Assembly (NCBI RefSeq): GCF_012489685.1
Contig: NC_080046.1
Coordinates: 3,784,501 to 3,848,500, forward strand
DNA length: 64,000 bases
Direction: 5' to 3'
Origin: Lotus japonicus
Lineage: Eukaryota > Streptophyta > Magnoliopsida > Fabales > Fabaceae
A program made the translations under genes and the position numbers. The notes under the pieces were generated by a model that was not told the origin of the DNA, did no database searches, and worked only from the letters and a program-made list of their open reading frames with translations. Below are positions 1 to 15,700 of this stretch, one piece after another. Each line of letters starts with the position of its first letter. Positions within the stretch are counted from its first letter, which is position 1.

Positions 1-501
1 ACTTTTTCCACTATGGACTGGCATAGCTATTGACTCTTGGATAGATCAGTTATCTGACTTATCTCCAATCCCCACCATTTTTAAATTCTGGGTAAATTCT
101 AACAGTCAAAAATTTTCAGGCTGTGTATCCTTTACAATTGACTATTGAAAATAATAATGTTGGTCATTTTAGTATCGTAACAATTGGAATTATACTTAAT
201 GTCCCTGAATGTGTATTTTTCCAGTCAAATAGATTTTCGAGGACTAGTATGATGAAGAACAATGAAATGCACACTAATGGAGAAATTTGACATTTAAAAT
301 GGTAGTCAAGGATTTTTAGCATAATGTTCAATATTTGGGGATTAATATGAAAATGTTGTATATTTTCAGATTACTGATAAACTATCTTATGAAGTGAGAG
401 ATGCTAATATATATTGAATAAAAATTGGTAATATAATCATGTAGGAGCTATTTGCAATTCAGTAATGAAAAAAGCATTTGAAAGATTCTCGTTCTACTTA
501 C

Positions 502-2101
502 GTATCATGCATGTGATGCCATGAGGACAGAAGAAACCCTCACAACATGCTTGACAGTTTGTAGTTCTGGAAGGCATCTCGTGTGAATTTCTAAGGTCAA
601 CCTGCTGGCTTGATGGAACACTGCAGGCCCATCCTGGCTCACAACCAGAGACCCATGAGGTTAAGTTGCAGTTCCCATTCGGCTTTAAATAAGTAGATCC
701 CTCAAATAAACTATTTAAGTAGAACTTTATTTCTGCTGCTGTACACAAGCGCTGTGTAATATCTCCTGTTTTCACATAAGCACCACCAGATTCCAAAGCA
801 TTAGAAGATTGGTATTAGAAATAAAACAGTGGTAAGAGAACAGAAATTCAGAAAAAATAGAAGATTAATGAGTGCAACAGTGATATGCATAGTAAACAGA
901 AGTTACAGAACTCAATTACTCAACTAATCAAGTAAATAGCTAATACAATAGATGGCACACCATATAGTAATTTCTTATGATGTCCATATCAAAACATCTA
1001 TAACACTCAATATCAAACTAAACCATAACTTTTGTCCCCTACAGTAATGTTTAGAGTCCAAATTTTTATCTTCAAAGACCAATGAACACATTCTTTGAAA
1101 TGAGCATGTTTGGTTCGTTGCTTGTGAGGGAAACAGAATAAGGGAATATGACAGAAAATAGAGAAACCTGTGCCATTAGTTCAACTTTTTTTAAGTACAT
1201 TTCTTTAAATTAAATGAACAATTGCTATCATTTGCTTACAATTTGTTAGTGTTCATACCTTCAGTCTCGCGAATGCAGGAAGACACGAAGCCCAAATCGG
1301 ATGAAAAATTAAACGCTTTATCCCAATCGCCATCCCTAAAATAGTAAAGTTGAACATCATCATCATCATCAACTCCTGAAATTATTCTCCTCCCCCAACC
1401 ACATTATACTGTTAACAAAATATTATATTTTATCTTTCTTCCTACACATTAGATCTCTTATTATTACATCTTCTTTATTTTCTTGTTAGGGAATTAGTTT
1501 TCTCACCACCCTTTAAATATTTATACCATCCATTTCCGCACTTTCAATTTGCGAAATCTAAAATTTGTGTTCCACACTTATAAGTATGGCGCGTAATTGG
1601 TTCCCGCACATATAAGTACCGTAAATTAAGCGCAGTAGGGGTGGCAAGAAAATGAAAAGGAGTTACATTAAAACCAATTCCCTTCTTCATATCTCATTCT
1701 TCTAATCTTGAATGTATACAATAATATACACCTCAATAGTTTGTCTACCTATTTTTTTTATTTCCTAATTTGTGTATCAAAATACCCTGAACTCAGTGAA
1801 CTGTTTTTATACTTGCGTTATAACAAAGTTGTCAAATCCTACTACTACACTACACATAAGATTAGCACAGAGAAAGGAACACTAACGGATCTTTAACGCA
1901 GAAAGTGGAGCGGGCGTTAATATCCTGAGTGAGAAGAGATGTCAAGTTGGAGATTTGAGTATACACGAGCTGAGTAACAAGTGATAAAACTGCAGGGTTG
2001 TCGAGGTCACTACTCATTTGTTGCTGGCACTGCACCCCGCGCAGTAAAAACACCCTCAAAGCCACAACAAGAAGACAAAGAATTACCTGCAGCAACCTCA
2101 T
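502..2101 (-). CDS. ABC transporter G family, ABCG24/ABCG28-like half transporter (N-terminal exons, partial)
   Basis: Half-size ABC transporter of the plant ABCG subgroup that has a long cysteine-rich N-terminal domain before the ATPase. In Arabidopsis ABCG28 acts in pollen tubes, but substrate and role here are not visible. Three exons are placed: 1887-2101, 1259-1335 and 502-765, with GT-AG borders and consistent phases (215, 77 and 264 bp). The product starts with a hydrophobic signal peptide ([20 protein letters not shown]). It continues with the family motifs [25 protein letters not shown] and CEPGWACS, and ends in a Cys-rich stretch ([18 protein letters not shown]). The next expected exon, then the ATPase and membrane domains, would lie left of position 1. 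I saw no further exon in 1-493, so that stretch is read as intron. The start was chosen because it is the first Met and gives the signal peptide. Confidence 0.88.
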
Positions 2102-3302
2102 ATTGTGTATGTGAAAATTGCATGCGAATGCAATGGAGGAGTCAAAGGAAATTTTGTGGACTGTGAAATATGAGAAGCAAGCTTTTAATTTTATTCTTAA
2201 TGGCGCATAGAGTGGGACCTGTGAGTGTGAGATAGTGACAAGAGATCATGAGAAGAACACGTCCACGTTGGAAAATGGAAAGACATATGTCGCATGCCGC
2301 AGCTTCCGTACTGTTGGTTGGCTTTCTTTGTCTTAGATTAAATCCGGCAGATTTTAGTTTGAAATATATATATATATATATACATATATCAGGAATACCA
2401 ACAAGATCCTACAAATTTGATAGATAACTGAGATCCTTAAACATTCAGTTCAGAGTTTGATTGGCGGGTGGTACATATAAAGAAGAATTTGTTGGGAGAA
2501 ACATACTCACTTAATGTGATCTCTGAGTCTCAAAAGAATTAATTTCACAACTACCGCAAAAAAAAGTATTTATAAAAAATTGTATGGTTGAATATTCAAT
2601 ATTGTATTGGATGACCTTCAAATTAAATATGAAACTCCTTTGAAGTTGCTATAACAAATCAACAATTAGCATGAGCAGGATAAGACAGAATATAGAGAAA
2701 AACTAGACACTAGTTTGGTAAATTGGTTGATTTGTTGAATATGGGACTACCCAAACAGAAGTTTCAAGATCTTATGTGCAACTTGGGAATGATACATACC
2801 CATTTACTAGCTTAAAGGGAAGGGTTGAGAGGAGTTATTGTTATCCTATTTTTTCCCTTAAATTAATTTTATCAGGAGGCACTTGTAGTTCTAATATAGG
2901 AAATAAGTATTAGTACATATGTAATTATGTACTATTATCTAAATTCCCTATGCATTTTGAATCAATTCAGAAGATTTTTTTTTGAAAAGCCAATCAATTC
3001 AGAAGAATATTCAGATAACTTGCTCTCTTATTTTAATTTCATACACATTTGACATCTTACAATCAATTAGAGGAACTTCAATATTTTATGTTTCAAAAAA
3101 AAAACTTCAAATTTAGATATCCCTCAACTACAAGAATCTCAACACCTTTTCATACAAAATGAGATCCTCTAAAAGCCTCTTGGGGGAAAAATTGTTGCAA
3201 AATCATATATATTTCGGGTACATTGACCGGGAAAAAATAGTTCTGTAAAACCATTTGATAAGATATATTAAAATAGAAGCAAAATTGTATGCTGCACTAA
3301 AT
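2102..3302. other. Intergenic: ABCG promoter side and thioredoxin-like gene 3' flank
   Basis: A+T-rich DNA between two genes transcribed in the same direction. It should hold the ABCG promoter and 5' UTR (near 2102-2350) and the 3' UTR of the thioredoxin-like gene (near 3100-3302). A short TA-dinucleotide run sits near 2366-2380. No coding exon or RNA gene was recognised. Confidence 0.5.
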
Positions 3303-7072
<3,770 letters not shown>

Positions 7073-9753
7073 TGATGCCTATTGCTGCTGCTGCTGAAAC
7101 TCAACACCAGGGCCGGGTTTTGTTTGTTTTCCAAAACGTGGTCCGTTACTTGGTTGGTTCGGTTAGTTTTGCAATGCTACTCTTACCAATATCAATATAG
7201 ACCTCGTTTAGAAGAGTTTATTTGAGCTTATCTATAGTATAAGTGTTTATGTCAGTGTTTGAGAGAACTTACACAAATGATTTATGGTGTTTGTGGCCTA
7301 CCATAAACTATTTTTAACTTATTTTCATAAGCTATAGAGGATAGCTTACGAAAAAAAGCTTATACTTCTAATACCTTTTTTTATGTTATGCTTCCTTTCT
7401 ATTATGATAGGAGTGAGAGAAAGAGAGCATATGATAACTAGAGAGAATGTGATTAGAAAATATATATACTTTGTAGGTTCTTTTTTATTTGAGGTGTATA
7501 AAGGATGAGTTAGGAGGGGTTTTGGTTGATTTCAACTCTAAATATTGATCGGGTCAATTTATAGACTCTAATTCATTCATAAATCCAAAATAACTTTATA
7601 AAGTTAGGATCTAACTAAGATGAATCATCATAAAATAGGATTAGGTTTGACCCAATGGGTACTCATATGCTTAAGGAATAAAAATGCATTTATTATTACT
7701 CATGAAATTTGAAATAATTCATTTGATTAGAAACATTAGATGTTTATTTTATGCTACTAATATCTCATTGTATGAAAAGGAATATATATAAAAAAATATT
7801 GTATCCTAAAATGCTTTTGCTCTGTTTGGTAGAGAAGAGAGAGATAGAGAAGAGATAAGTTGAGTAGAGAGAAATATGTGAGAAATAGAGTGGATTTATA
7901 GGTTGTTTGGTATGGTAGAGATAAAGAAGAGAGAGATGAATAATAATGAGGTGGAAGAGAGAGAAAAAGTTAACTTTTGATTAAAAAATCATTTTTAAAT
8001 ACAAATAACATAAAATTTGCTGAGAGATTGCAGATAGTGGCGGTTCAAAACCGCCACTAAACTGCAAGAAAGGAAAAAAAAGAAAAAAGTAACGTCTGCA
8101 CAGAATAGGAAAAGAAAAGCCAACAACCACTTTCTCTTCGCAAAACGCGAAGAACTTAAAAAGGTGAAAAATCTCACCCTCTATCTCTCTCTCTTATCTA
8201 CGGTGCATGCTTGCCAAACAAAGGTACTTTATCAACCTCTCTCCTATCTCTCTCTCTTCCCTCAATCTCTTCTCAACCTCTCTCCTACCAAATACACCGT
8301 AAATGATGTCTAAAGAGAATATTAAAGTGAAACTTTTTATTTTAAAACTTTTTATGTAAAAATAATTTTTTATTTAAATTTTATTTTTCGACATTTTTGA
8401 GATGTAAAATCATTTATAAAATTATCATAATCAATTTGATTTAACATGTCTTTTTCAATTGATAATAAAATTAGTTCATTTAATCTTTGTTGAGACATGG
8501 TTGATTTAAGATAAGATTTCATTAATTTTTAATTTAGGGGGCCTTTTTTGCTTAGTAAAAAAAATTGGGGGCTTTATTCCTTAATAATTATCATTCTCTC
8601 TCTTTACTATATCTCAACTTTAAATATGGTGTTTTAATCAAATTTTCGATCAATAAATGACTCTTAAACTGAATACATTACCTTAAATAACAATCATTTT
8701 GAAATGAAGGAACTACTATTCTATAGAAATGGTAGTTGGGTTCTCACAAGTTTCAAAGAAGGATATGATAGGAATACAATACAATTATTAGAGAAATATT
8801 TTCCTTGCTTTGGCAGTAGACAAAGGGTTTTTTATTGGAGATATGTGGAGAAAGAAGCATTAGTAAGGAGGGTTAGAAGTTAGAACTTGTATGTGGAGCA
8901 TCCTGGTGCATTTAGGCTCGGTCTATGTAGCCGCACATAAGTGGAGTGGACCAGAGGGCTTAATAAATGGACATGCACTTTGAGTAACAGAAGGAGTAAC
9001 ATTTTGAAGAGGTATTTTAAAACGGAAGGAGTAATTTTTTTTAGCATGTCATCTGAGAGGATGAAGCTCTAACTTCTAGATGCTGTCTTTATTCTACATA
9101 AATATAATATGAAGAAAGAGCAAAGAAACAAAGCAAAATCAAGGAAATAGTATAAGCTACACCTAACAAGAGTAGCAACAATGTATTGATAGCCAGGAAA
9201 TTGTCAAGAGGAGCGAGGGGAGGGGATAAGATTGATTAAACTATGGTCTTACACAAAAATCCTACTCAAATGCACAAATGCATTCAACGACTCCTCATAT
9301 AAATGCTACATAGTTAGCGACTCTTGAAATTGTCACTGAAGATTCTTGATCATTCTCCAAAACTCTATAAATTATCCCCTTAATAAAAAAATGGTTTGAA
9401 CCACAAAGGTCCTCCACAGAGACAATTATGTTCGAGTTAAATAGGATCACTATAGACGGCAAAACTCTCCCTTAACAAAAAAATTCGTCATCTCTCCTCA
9501 AAATGTTCAAACTGGGTCTCTGCCACTTGGTATGAATAACCAAACCGACTGTATTCAAATATGACAAAACTTGAGTAACAAAACCAGGAAACCCACAAAT
9601 AGCAGTAGGCAGTAGCCAAGTGGGGTTGTCACTGAGCGAAATATTGATCCAAAATTTGGGATGAGAAATAAAAACATATAGAACAGTAGATGAATTGCAC
9701 TCTGGCTACATAATGCCAGACATCTCACATTCCAGGATTTTAGGCACAAAACT
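7073..9753. other. Intergenic: WCRKC promoter side to AVT1 3' flank
   Basis: A+T-rich spacer with no supported gene. The part next to 7073 should contain the promoter and 5' UTR of the WCRKC gene; a CAG/CTG-type run lies at 7083-7096. A candidate MITE lies at 7815-8300. The part left of 9754 should contain the 3' UTR of the transporter gene. Short reading frames here have no recognisable product. Confidence 0.5.
7815..8300. repeat. Candidate MITE with imperfect terminal inverted repeats
   Basis: The left end reads CTCTGTTTGGTAGAGAAGAG and the right end is its approximate reverse complement (CTCTCCTACCAAATACACCG), each followed inward by GA- or CT-rich sequence. Length is about 480 bp. No clean target duplication was recognised, so the superfamily is open. 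Confidence 0.4.
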
Positions 9754-12700
9754 TCATCCAAACAACTGCTTAATAATCTCCGAGATGGCTGAGTATGATC
9801 CCAAACCACAACATACAGTACCTACTATAATAATTGTAGTACAAAGTGCTACCTGTAGAAATATAGAAAAAAAAAGTTGAGTCGTATTGGAGGCAATCAT
9901 AATTATCAAACTAGCAGTGCTAGAAAATGAATTGATCCTATAACAAAAGTATTTGATTGTCTAGCATTACGACGTAATCCAACTGTATCCTGTTTTCAGT
10001 TTTATTCTTATCAACACTCTATGTTACGATTCAAATGCGTTTTCTTATTTAGGTTCATATGTACATAGTTGTTACGGACCGAATGCTTGGCTCAATCCGC
10101 TTGGCCCATCGGACCAGTCTAAGACCAAGTCGTGATCGGGGCCGAGTTTGCCAAAGGTCAAGAAACTCTATCTTGAGTCAAAGAGATAAGGGAGGATCCC
10201 TCTCCTCCTTATATCGCTCCCTGAATATCTTATTTATACTAACAGTTTCCTAGTTATTCAGTTAACTGCTGAAGCCTTACTGATGCCTCACATAAACCTT
10301 CTTTATGGGAGGTCTACCCCTAAGCGCTAGGCTATCGTAACAGCTCCAACTTGGTCTCCGATTATGAAAAGACCCTCTTTGCTCAAGGTGTAGCAGTTGA
10401 AAAGTTTTTACATTCATCTAGAACGACTAAATCGATGTAATGTAACATTAGAAGGTTGTTTCATATTCTAGCCATTTGGATACTAAAAGCTCGTTATATG
10501 AAACAATAAAAATCGAGTAAATTTATGACTTGCATCGAGCATTATTATGAAAAGGTAATCACCATACCTGAAAGCGCGAGATTTTGCCACCCCTTATGCT
10601 TAGGAAACAAGCAGCGGGAAGAATCAAAGACTGCATCCAAAGTTGAATCTAATTAGTTCAATTTATATATAGCTAGAACCTGTAGGAGTGAAAAAAGATA
10701 AATTCAAGAGAACTTACAACAAACATTGTGAGTAAAGATCCAATCAAGGACATCACCAAACCTGCCACAAACTTACTTCAATAAAACACTTGAATCATAG
10801 TCTCAATTCTAACATTGTTTTAAGAAAATGGTTAAAATCATCTACCAAAGTAAATAAGTTCATGAAGTTTGTCGCTAGAGGAGTAATAGACTAAGAAAAG
10901 GTGGGGTGGAGGAACAGGTAGAAACCTTGGTTCAACAAATTCACTTAAATATCTGAAAGTCATGCATAATCCTGACCATATTTCACGTTTATCTGTTTGA
11001 ATTTTATATAGTTCCACATTCAGTTGACATAATATTAAAATTGATCAAGTATATATGCATAGGAAGAGGAAAGACTCACCGAAAAAGGGAACTGAAAGAC
11101 CAACAAGTAGTGTAGAAACTACAAGAACTGTTCTGATGCCCATGGAATATAAGTTAAATTTGGAATGGTTTGATGGTATCAGCTCCTCAAGACACATTGC
11201 AACTGGAGATAGACTCAAAGCATATGTGGTGCTAGTTAAGAAGAAACATCTGTATTCACCTTTCAAAGGGTAGTACAAATGAATTAGAGTTAATGACTTC
11301 CTCTATCCTAATGACTTCCTTCACCATAATGTTAGCATATTCAGTATTGAAGACGATCATATTTTTGGCCCAATGACTTTTCCTGCACAGTATGATGGCC
11401 CCTTTTGTTTCCGCTTAAAAAATAGATTTTCTAAAAGCAGAAATTAACGTATGTTTGTTCACAAATATAAAGCTTGCTTTTCACTTTAAAAAGTTACAAG
11501 AAATAACTGACTAGAAATATTTGATTATTCCAAAAGCAACTAGAAATAGCTTAGAAATAATTAGATTTGTGCTTTTTATCAAAAGCGTATACAAATAGTT
11601 CAAAAAATACATAAGTGATTACTTTATTTGAAAACAAAGTGATCATTTCACAAAATAAGCAGAGACAAACGGGTAGGTAAGTATACAAGCACAAATGTAC
11701 TCATATGGCAGTTACAAAGGATATTTGGTAAATGGATTAATCACCTGCACAAGAAAAGCACATGATAATACGATTAACCATTTATATAACCAAGGATATC
11801 GATAATATGATGACATATTATGAATTAATAACTCAAACCAATTGCTTAACAAATTTTTACTAGCAAGTAGTTTGGTGAAAATCCCACTTGTACCCCAGTT
11901 GCGGATTATTGTCCAAAATACATTGCATGGAGAAAGTGCAAGTAGAAAAAGTATGTGGTTTAGTATAGTTCATGAGAAGAAATCTTCAGAAATAGAATGT
12001 AAAATAAGCATAGTAGTGTATACCGTAGTCCACACAGCAATCTTTGAGGCTACCAAGTTTCGGGGCATATTAAGAGTAAACTGAGAGAGTGTTGATTCTC
12101 CAAACATGCCGTATCCCATAACAGCTACAGCACAATACATAGTTGAACAAATAGCAAAACTACATGGCAAAAAAAATGTACACCTTATTGAGTAGATTTG
12201 AAACAAAAATGCTGAAGAAACTAAACTTATTACTATGTGTGTCAATGGCTAAAGAAACAAGTCGGGATTTGTTTACCATGTCAAGAGGACTGCAGGGAAT
12301 TGGTTTCGATTTGCCATGGCTGTGTAGAGGTTTGGGAATACAGCATGTCCTGCATAACAGTAACCATATAGACCAATGGCAACCGGAAAAGTTGCAATAT
12401 TGAGTGTTGTTGTTCCTTTGGGATCGAAGTCAACGTTGTCTAGCAAGCCAACCCAGAACAAGGAAAGAACCACTAAAATCGTTGCAATAACTCCACAAGC
12501 TGGAACAACATTGTTAATAGGTTATAGTGTGGCCTTTCCAAACAGAGGATAACACTATAATATGTGATTTCTGAATGCCAAAACTCAACCATAATTTATT
12601 GACAAAGAAAATAGATACAATAAGAGAGAAAAATAGAGCAAAGAAAATAAGTTAGATAAATATAGATCATATTCATACCTACAACCAAATTCACAAATAC

Positions 12701-15700
12701 CATTTTCTTTGTGCATTAATATTGATAAAGAAAATCAAAATATTTGTATGGAATGCTCTCAAGGTGAAGGTAGTTTTTCGGTTTTGATGATTTGCCATCT
12801 TTCATTTGATGTAAGTCTGTAACTATTATGAATTTTTAATGATTAGATATGTTCATATTACTTTGGCTATTATATGAAACCTAACTGATTTCTATGGTTA
12901 TCTGAGTTGTGTGTGGGATGCTATGCTCTACAGCTTGGAACTGCTTGTTGTGTTGACACTAAGGAGAATGGTGAGGTATCGAACACACTTCCATGCTCAA
13001 ATCAGAGTGTGATTGATAAGGTTAAGCCACCCATAACCATGGTTTACACCCGCATACAGCAAGCAAGAGACGCAACAGCTATGGACCGGCAGCCGCAGAG
13101 CGCTCAACACCTAGGGGGTGCGAGCCACCCAACGGTTACGACCAACCCTACGGGTGCAGAGTCAAGGGGTGTGAATCAGAGGGGCATAACCCCTGGTGCA
13201 GAGGCGCGCCCATTGGGTATAGCACCTCCAGGAGGCATGACCCAGGAGGGTGCAATCAGTGGAGAAAAGGTGCAGCCCTTACTGGAGCAGTTACAACAGG
13301 GTCATTTCATGTGGGTTGGGAATGTCTCGGTCCCGTAATGATTCTTCTTTGTCTGGTTTCAGGCTTGGGGATATCCTCGCCCATACATGGCCCAATCCAG
13401 CAGCAAAGCAACCCTTCGACGTGCCATCAGGCGGAACAACACATGTAAAATCTAAATCCCATAGACGTTAGCCGAGGCAAAACTCTATGAGCACCCGATT
13501 ACCCGCCATCAGGCGCATCAACCCACTTGTAGTTGTTGGGACCGTAATGAGACGAGGAACATAAATGAAGCAAATATTTAACGTGGCTCGGCCTAAATGC
13601 CTACATCCACGGAGGAGTAACTGTGTATTATTATCATTTACACAAACCAATCAATTCATATATTGCTTTCCTTTTGTCAAATCTTACTATGATATTTCTT
13701 AATCTGACAAGGTTTATATGTAAAAAAATGACTAACTAGCATTTACTTGCTGCAAAGAAGATAATTTACCTGAGATGTAACTCAGTATACGCATGTCACG
13801 GAGCCAAACAGTGGGCAGAAGAGCCAAGGTGGTCAAGATTGCAAACAGAATGTGTGCATTCAGCTCAATTCCACCAATACTTAAGTGTGCATCAGGAAAT
13901 AATGTAGACAAGTTGTCGCTCTCTACGATTATGTATTCAATGCAACAAGCCTGCATGAGAAATTATTTAATATGTGAACCAATTTTTATAAGAATGTAAA
14001 ATCTCTAAATTTCTCTCTTAATTTGGAGGTTTTTTTTTCACTTGCAACTAATCATTCCATTTATTTGGGAGGCATTTTATAGAAGGATAGAAAATGAGAA
14101 TTTTTTTTCGAAAACCATGAATGCACACCCTCATTGGGGTGAAACACCCACTAAGGGAATATTTTCCCTTTTGAAGTAGAGATAAGAGAATATGTATGAA
14201 ATGTGATTAGTGATGTGATGGAAAAGAAAGGCTAAGAGCCATTGGAAGAAGAAAGTAGATGAAATATGGTTAATTTTTGGTACATCGGAAAGATAAATTG
14301 CACCCGCCAGGAATAGATCCCTGGAACTCCCCCTACCCAACCCATATGTCCCCCAGCTCCTACCACTTGAGCTATCCTACGGGGACAAATATGGTTAATT
14401 TTGAATTATGAATAAGGGAAGAAAATTTATTATTCAAGATCCTTATCATTTTTCTTCTTTTGTCTTGTATCTCTCAGCTACACAACAGAACTATATTATA
14501 TAAATTGGACGCAATAAAAAAAGGAAATTTTGTTGAACAGAAAGTATTAATTTCCCCTCTATTAATATTTCTTATTAAAAATGTAAAAAAAAAATCTAGA
14601 AGTTTTTTTACATTGCTTTAATTTTATTAATATATAATTAAAATGATAATAATACATCTCTGTTTTATAATTAATTTTTATGGGTATAATTGAAATGTCT
14701 CATCTCTGTTTTATTTCTTCTCAATTTGGGAAGACAATAAAAAATGAGATTATGATATATTCACACCACACTTTATCTTCCATATCAATTCTACTTAATT
14801 TTTGTTTTTTCTCTTCTTTTCATTTCACATCACTTATCATATCTCATTAATTTGCCTCTTATTCCTATCTCTCTCATTGGGTGTAGCCGTGTAGGTGTGA
14901 ACGAATTATTATTGTAAAAAATGTGTGGATCCTATTTTTTTTTCCGACTTGTGATATGTTTACACTTACAATTCATTTCGCAAAAATGTTATCTTCACAA
15001 GGTTGTCCATTTCTACCATGTTTTTCTTCCTATCTCTCTACTGATTCTATTACATCACAGATCATATCACTCATTTCTCTCTCTATATGTTCCTATATTT
15101 CATTAGAGGTGTTGAGTGGAAATGTGTGAACATGACTAAATTCTTTTTTTACTCTCTTTCATCACCCTTTCAAACCAAACAAGGTGAGTCATTCCTATCT
15201 CTTTGCAATTTCTCTCAAACCAAACACAGCACAAAGAAGGAACTAAGCAAAACTAGAACCCAAGTTTGTAACCTCTCATCAACCTATCTGCAAACCAATA
15301 CTGTTGACCAAAAGACAAAAGAAGGAATATTCACGAGCAAAGGCATGATGTACTTACATATAATTCCATGTACAATATTATCTGCATCATAATAAAACAA
15401 AATTGAAAACCAATGGTAAAAGAGGTTAGATATAATACTTTAAAATTAACTATTTTAATCGGAAAAATATATATTGAAACATGCTCAAATAAAATTGAAG
15501 TTGAAGACTTACTGAGATGATAACACGCCCAGTAGTACCAAAAGCAGCTTGGCCAATGTCAGGGTATGTCTCAAGCCCAGGTTCACTATCCAAACAATGC
15601 CGCAAGAGCAACCCGGTATAAAATGAGAAAACAGCAAATACTAACAAGATTGAAAGTGAAGCCCATCCACCTTCTCTAAGGGCATAAGGGGTTGAAAGGA

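Noticed and set aside
14278..14386. A tRNA gene
   Set aside because: Only A- and B-box-like segments are present, with no cloverleaf, and a target duplication surrounds it: a SINE.
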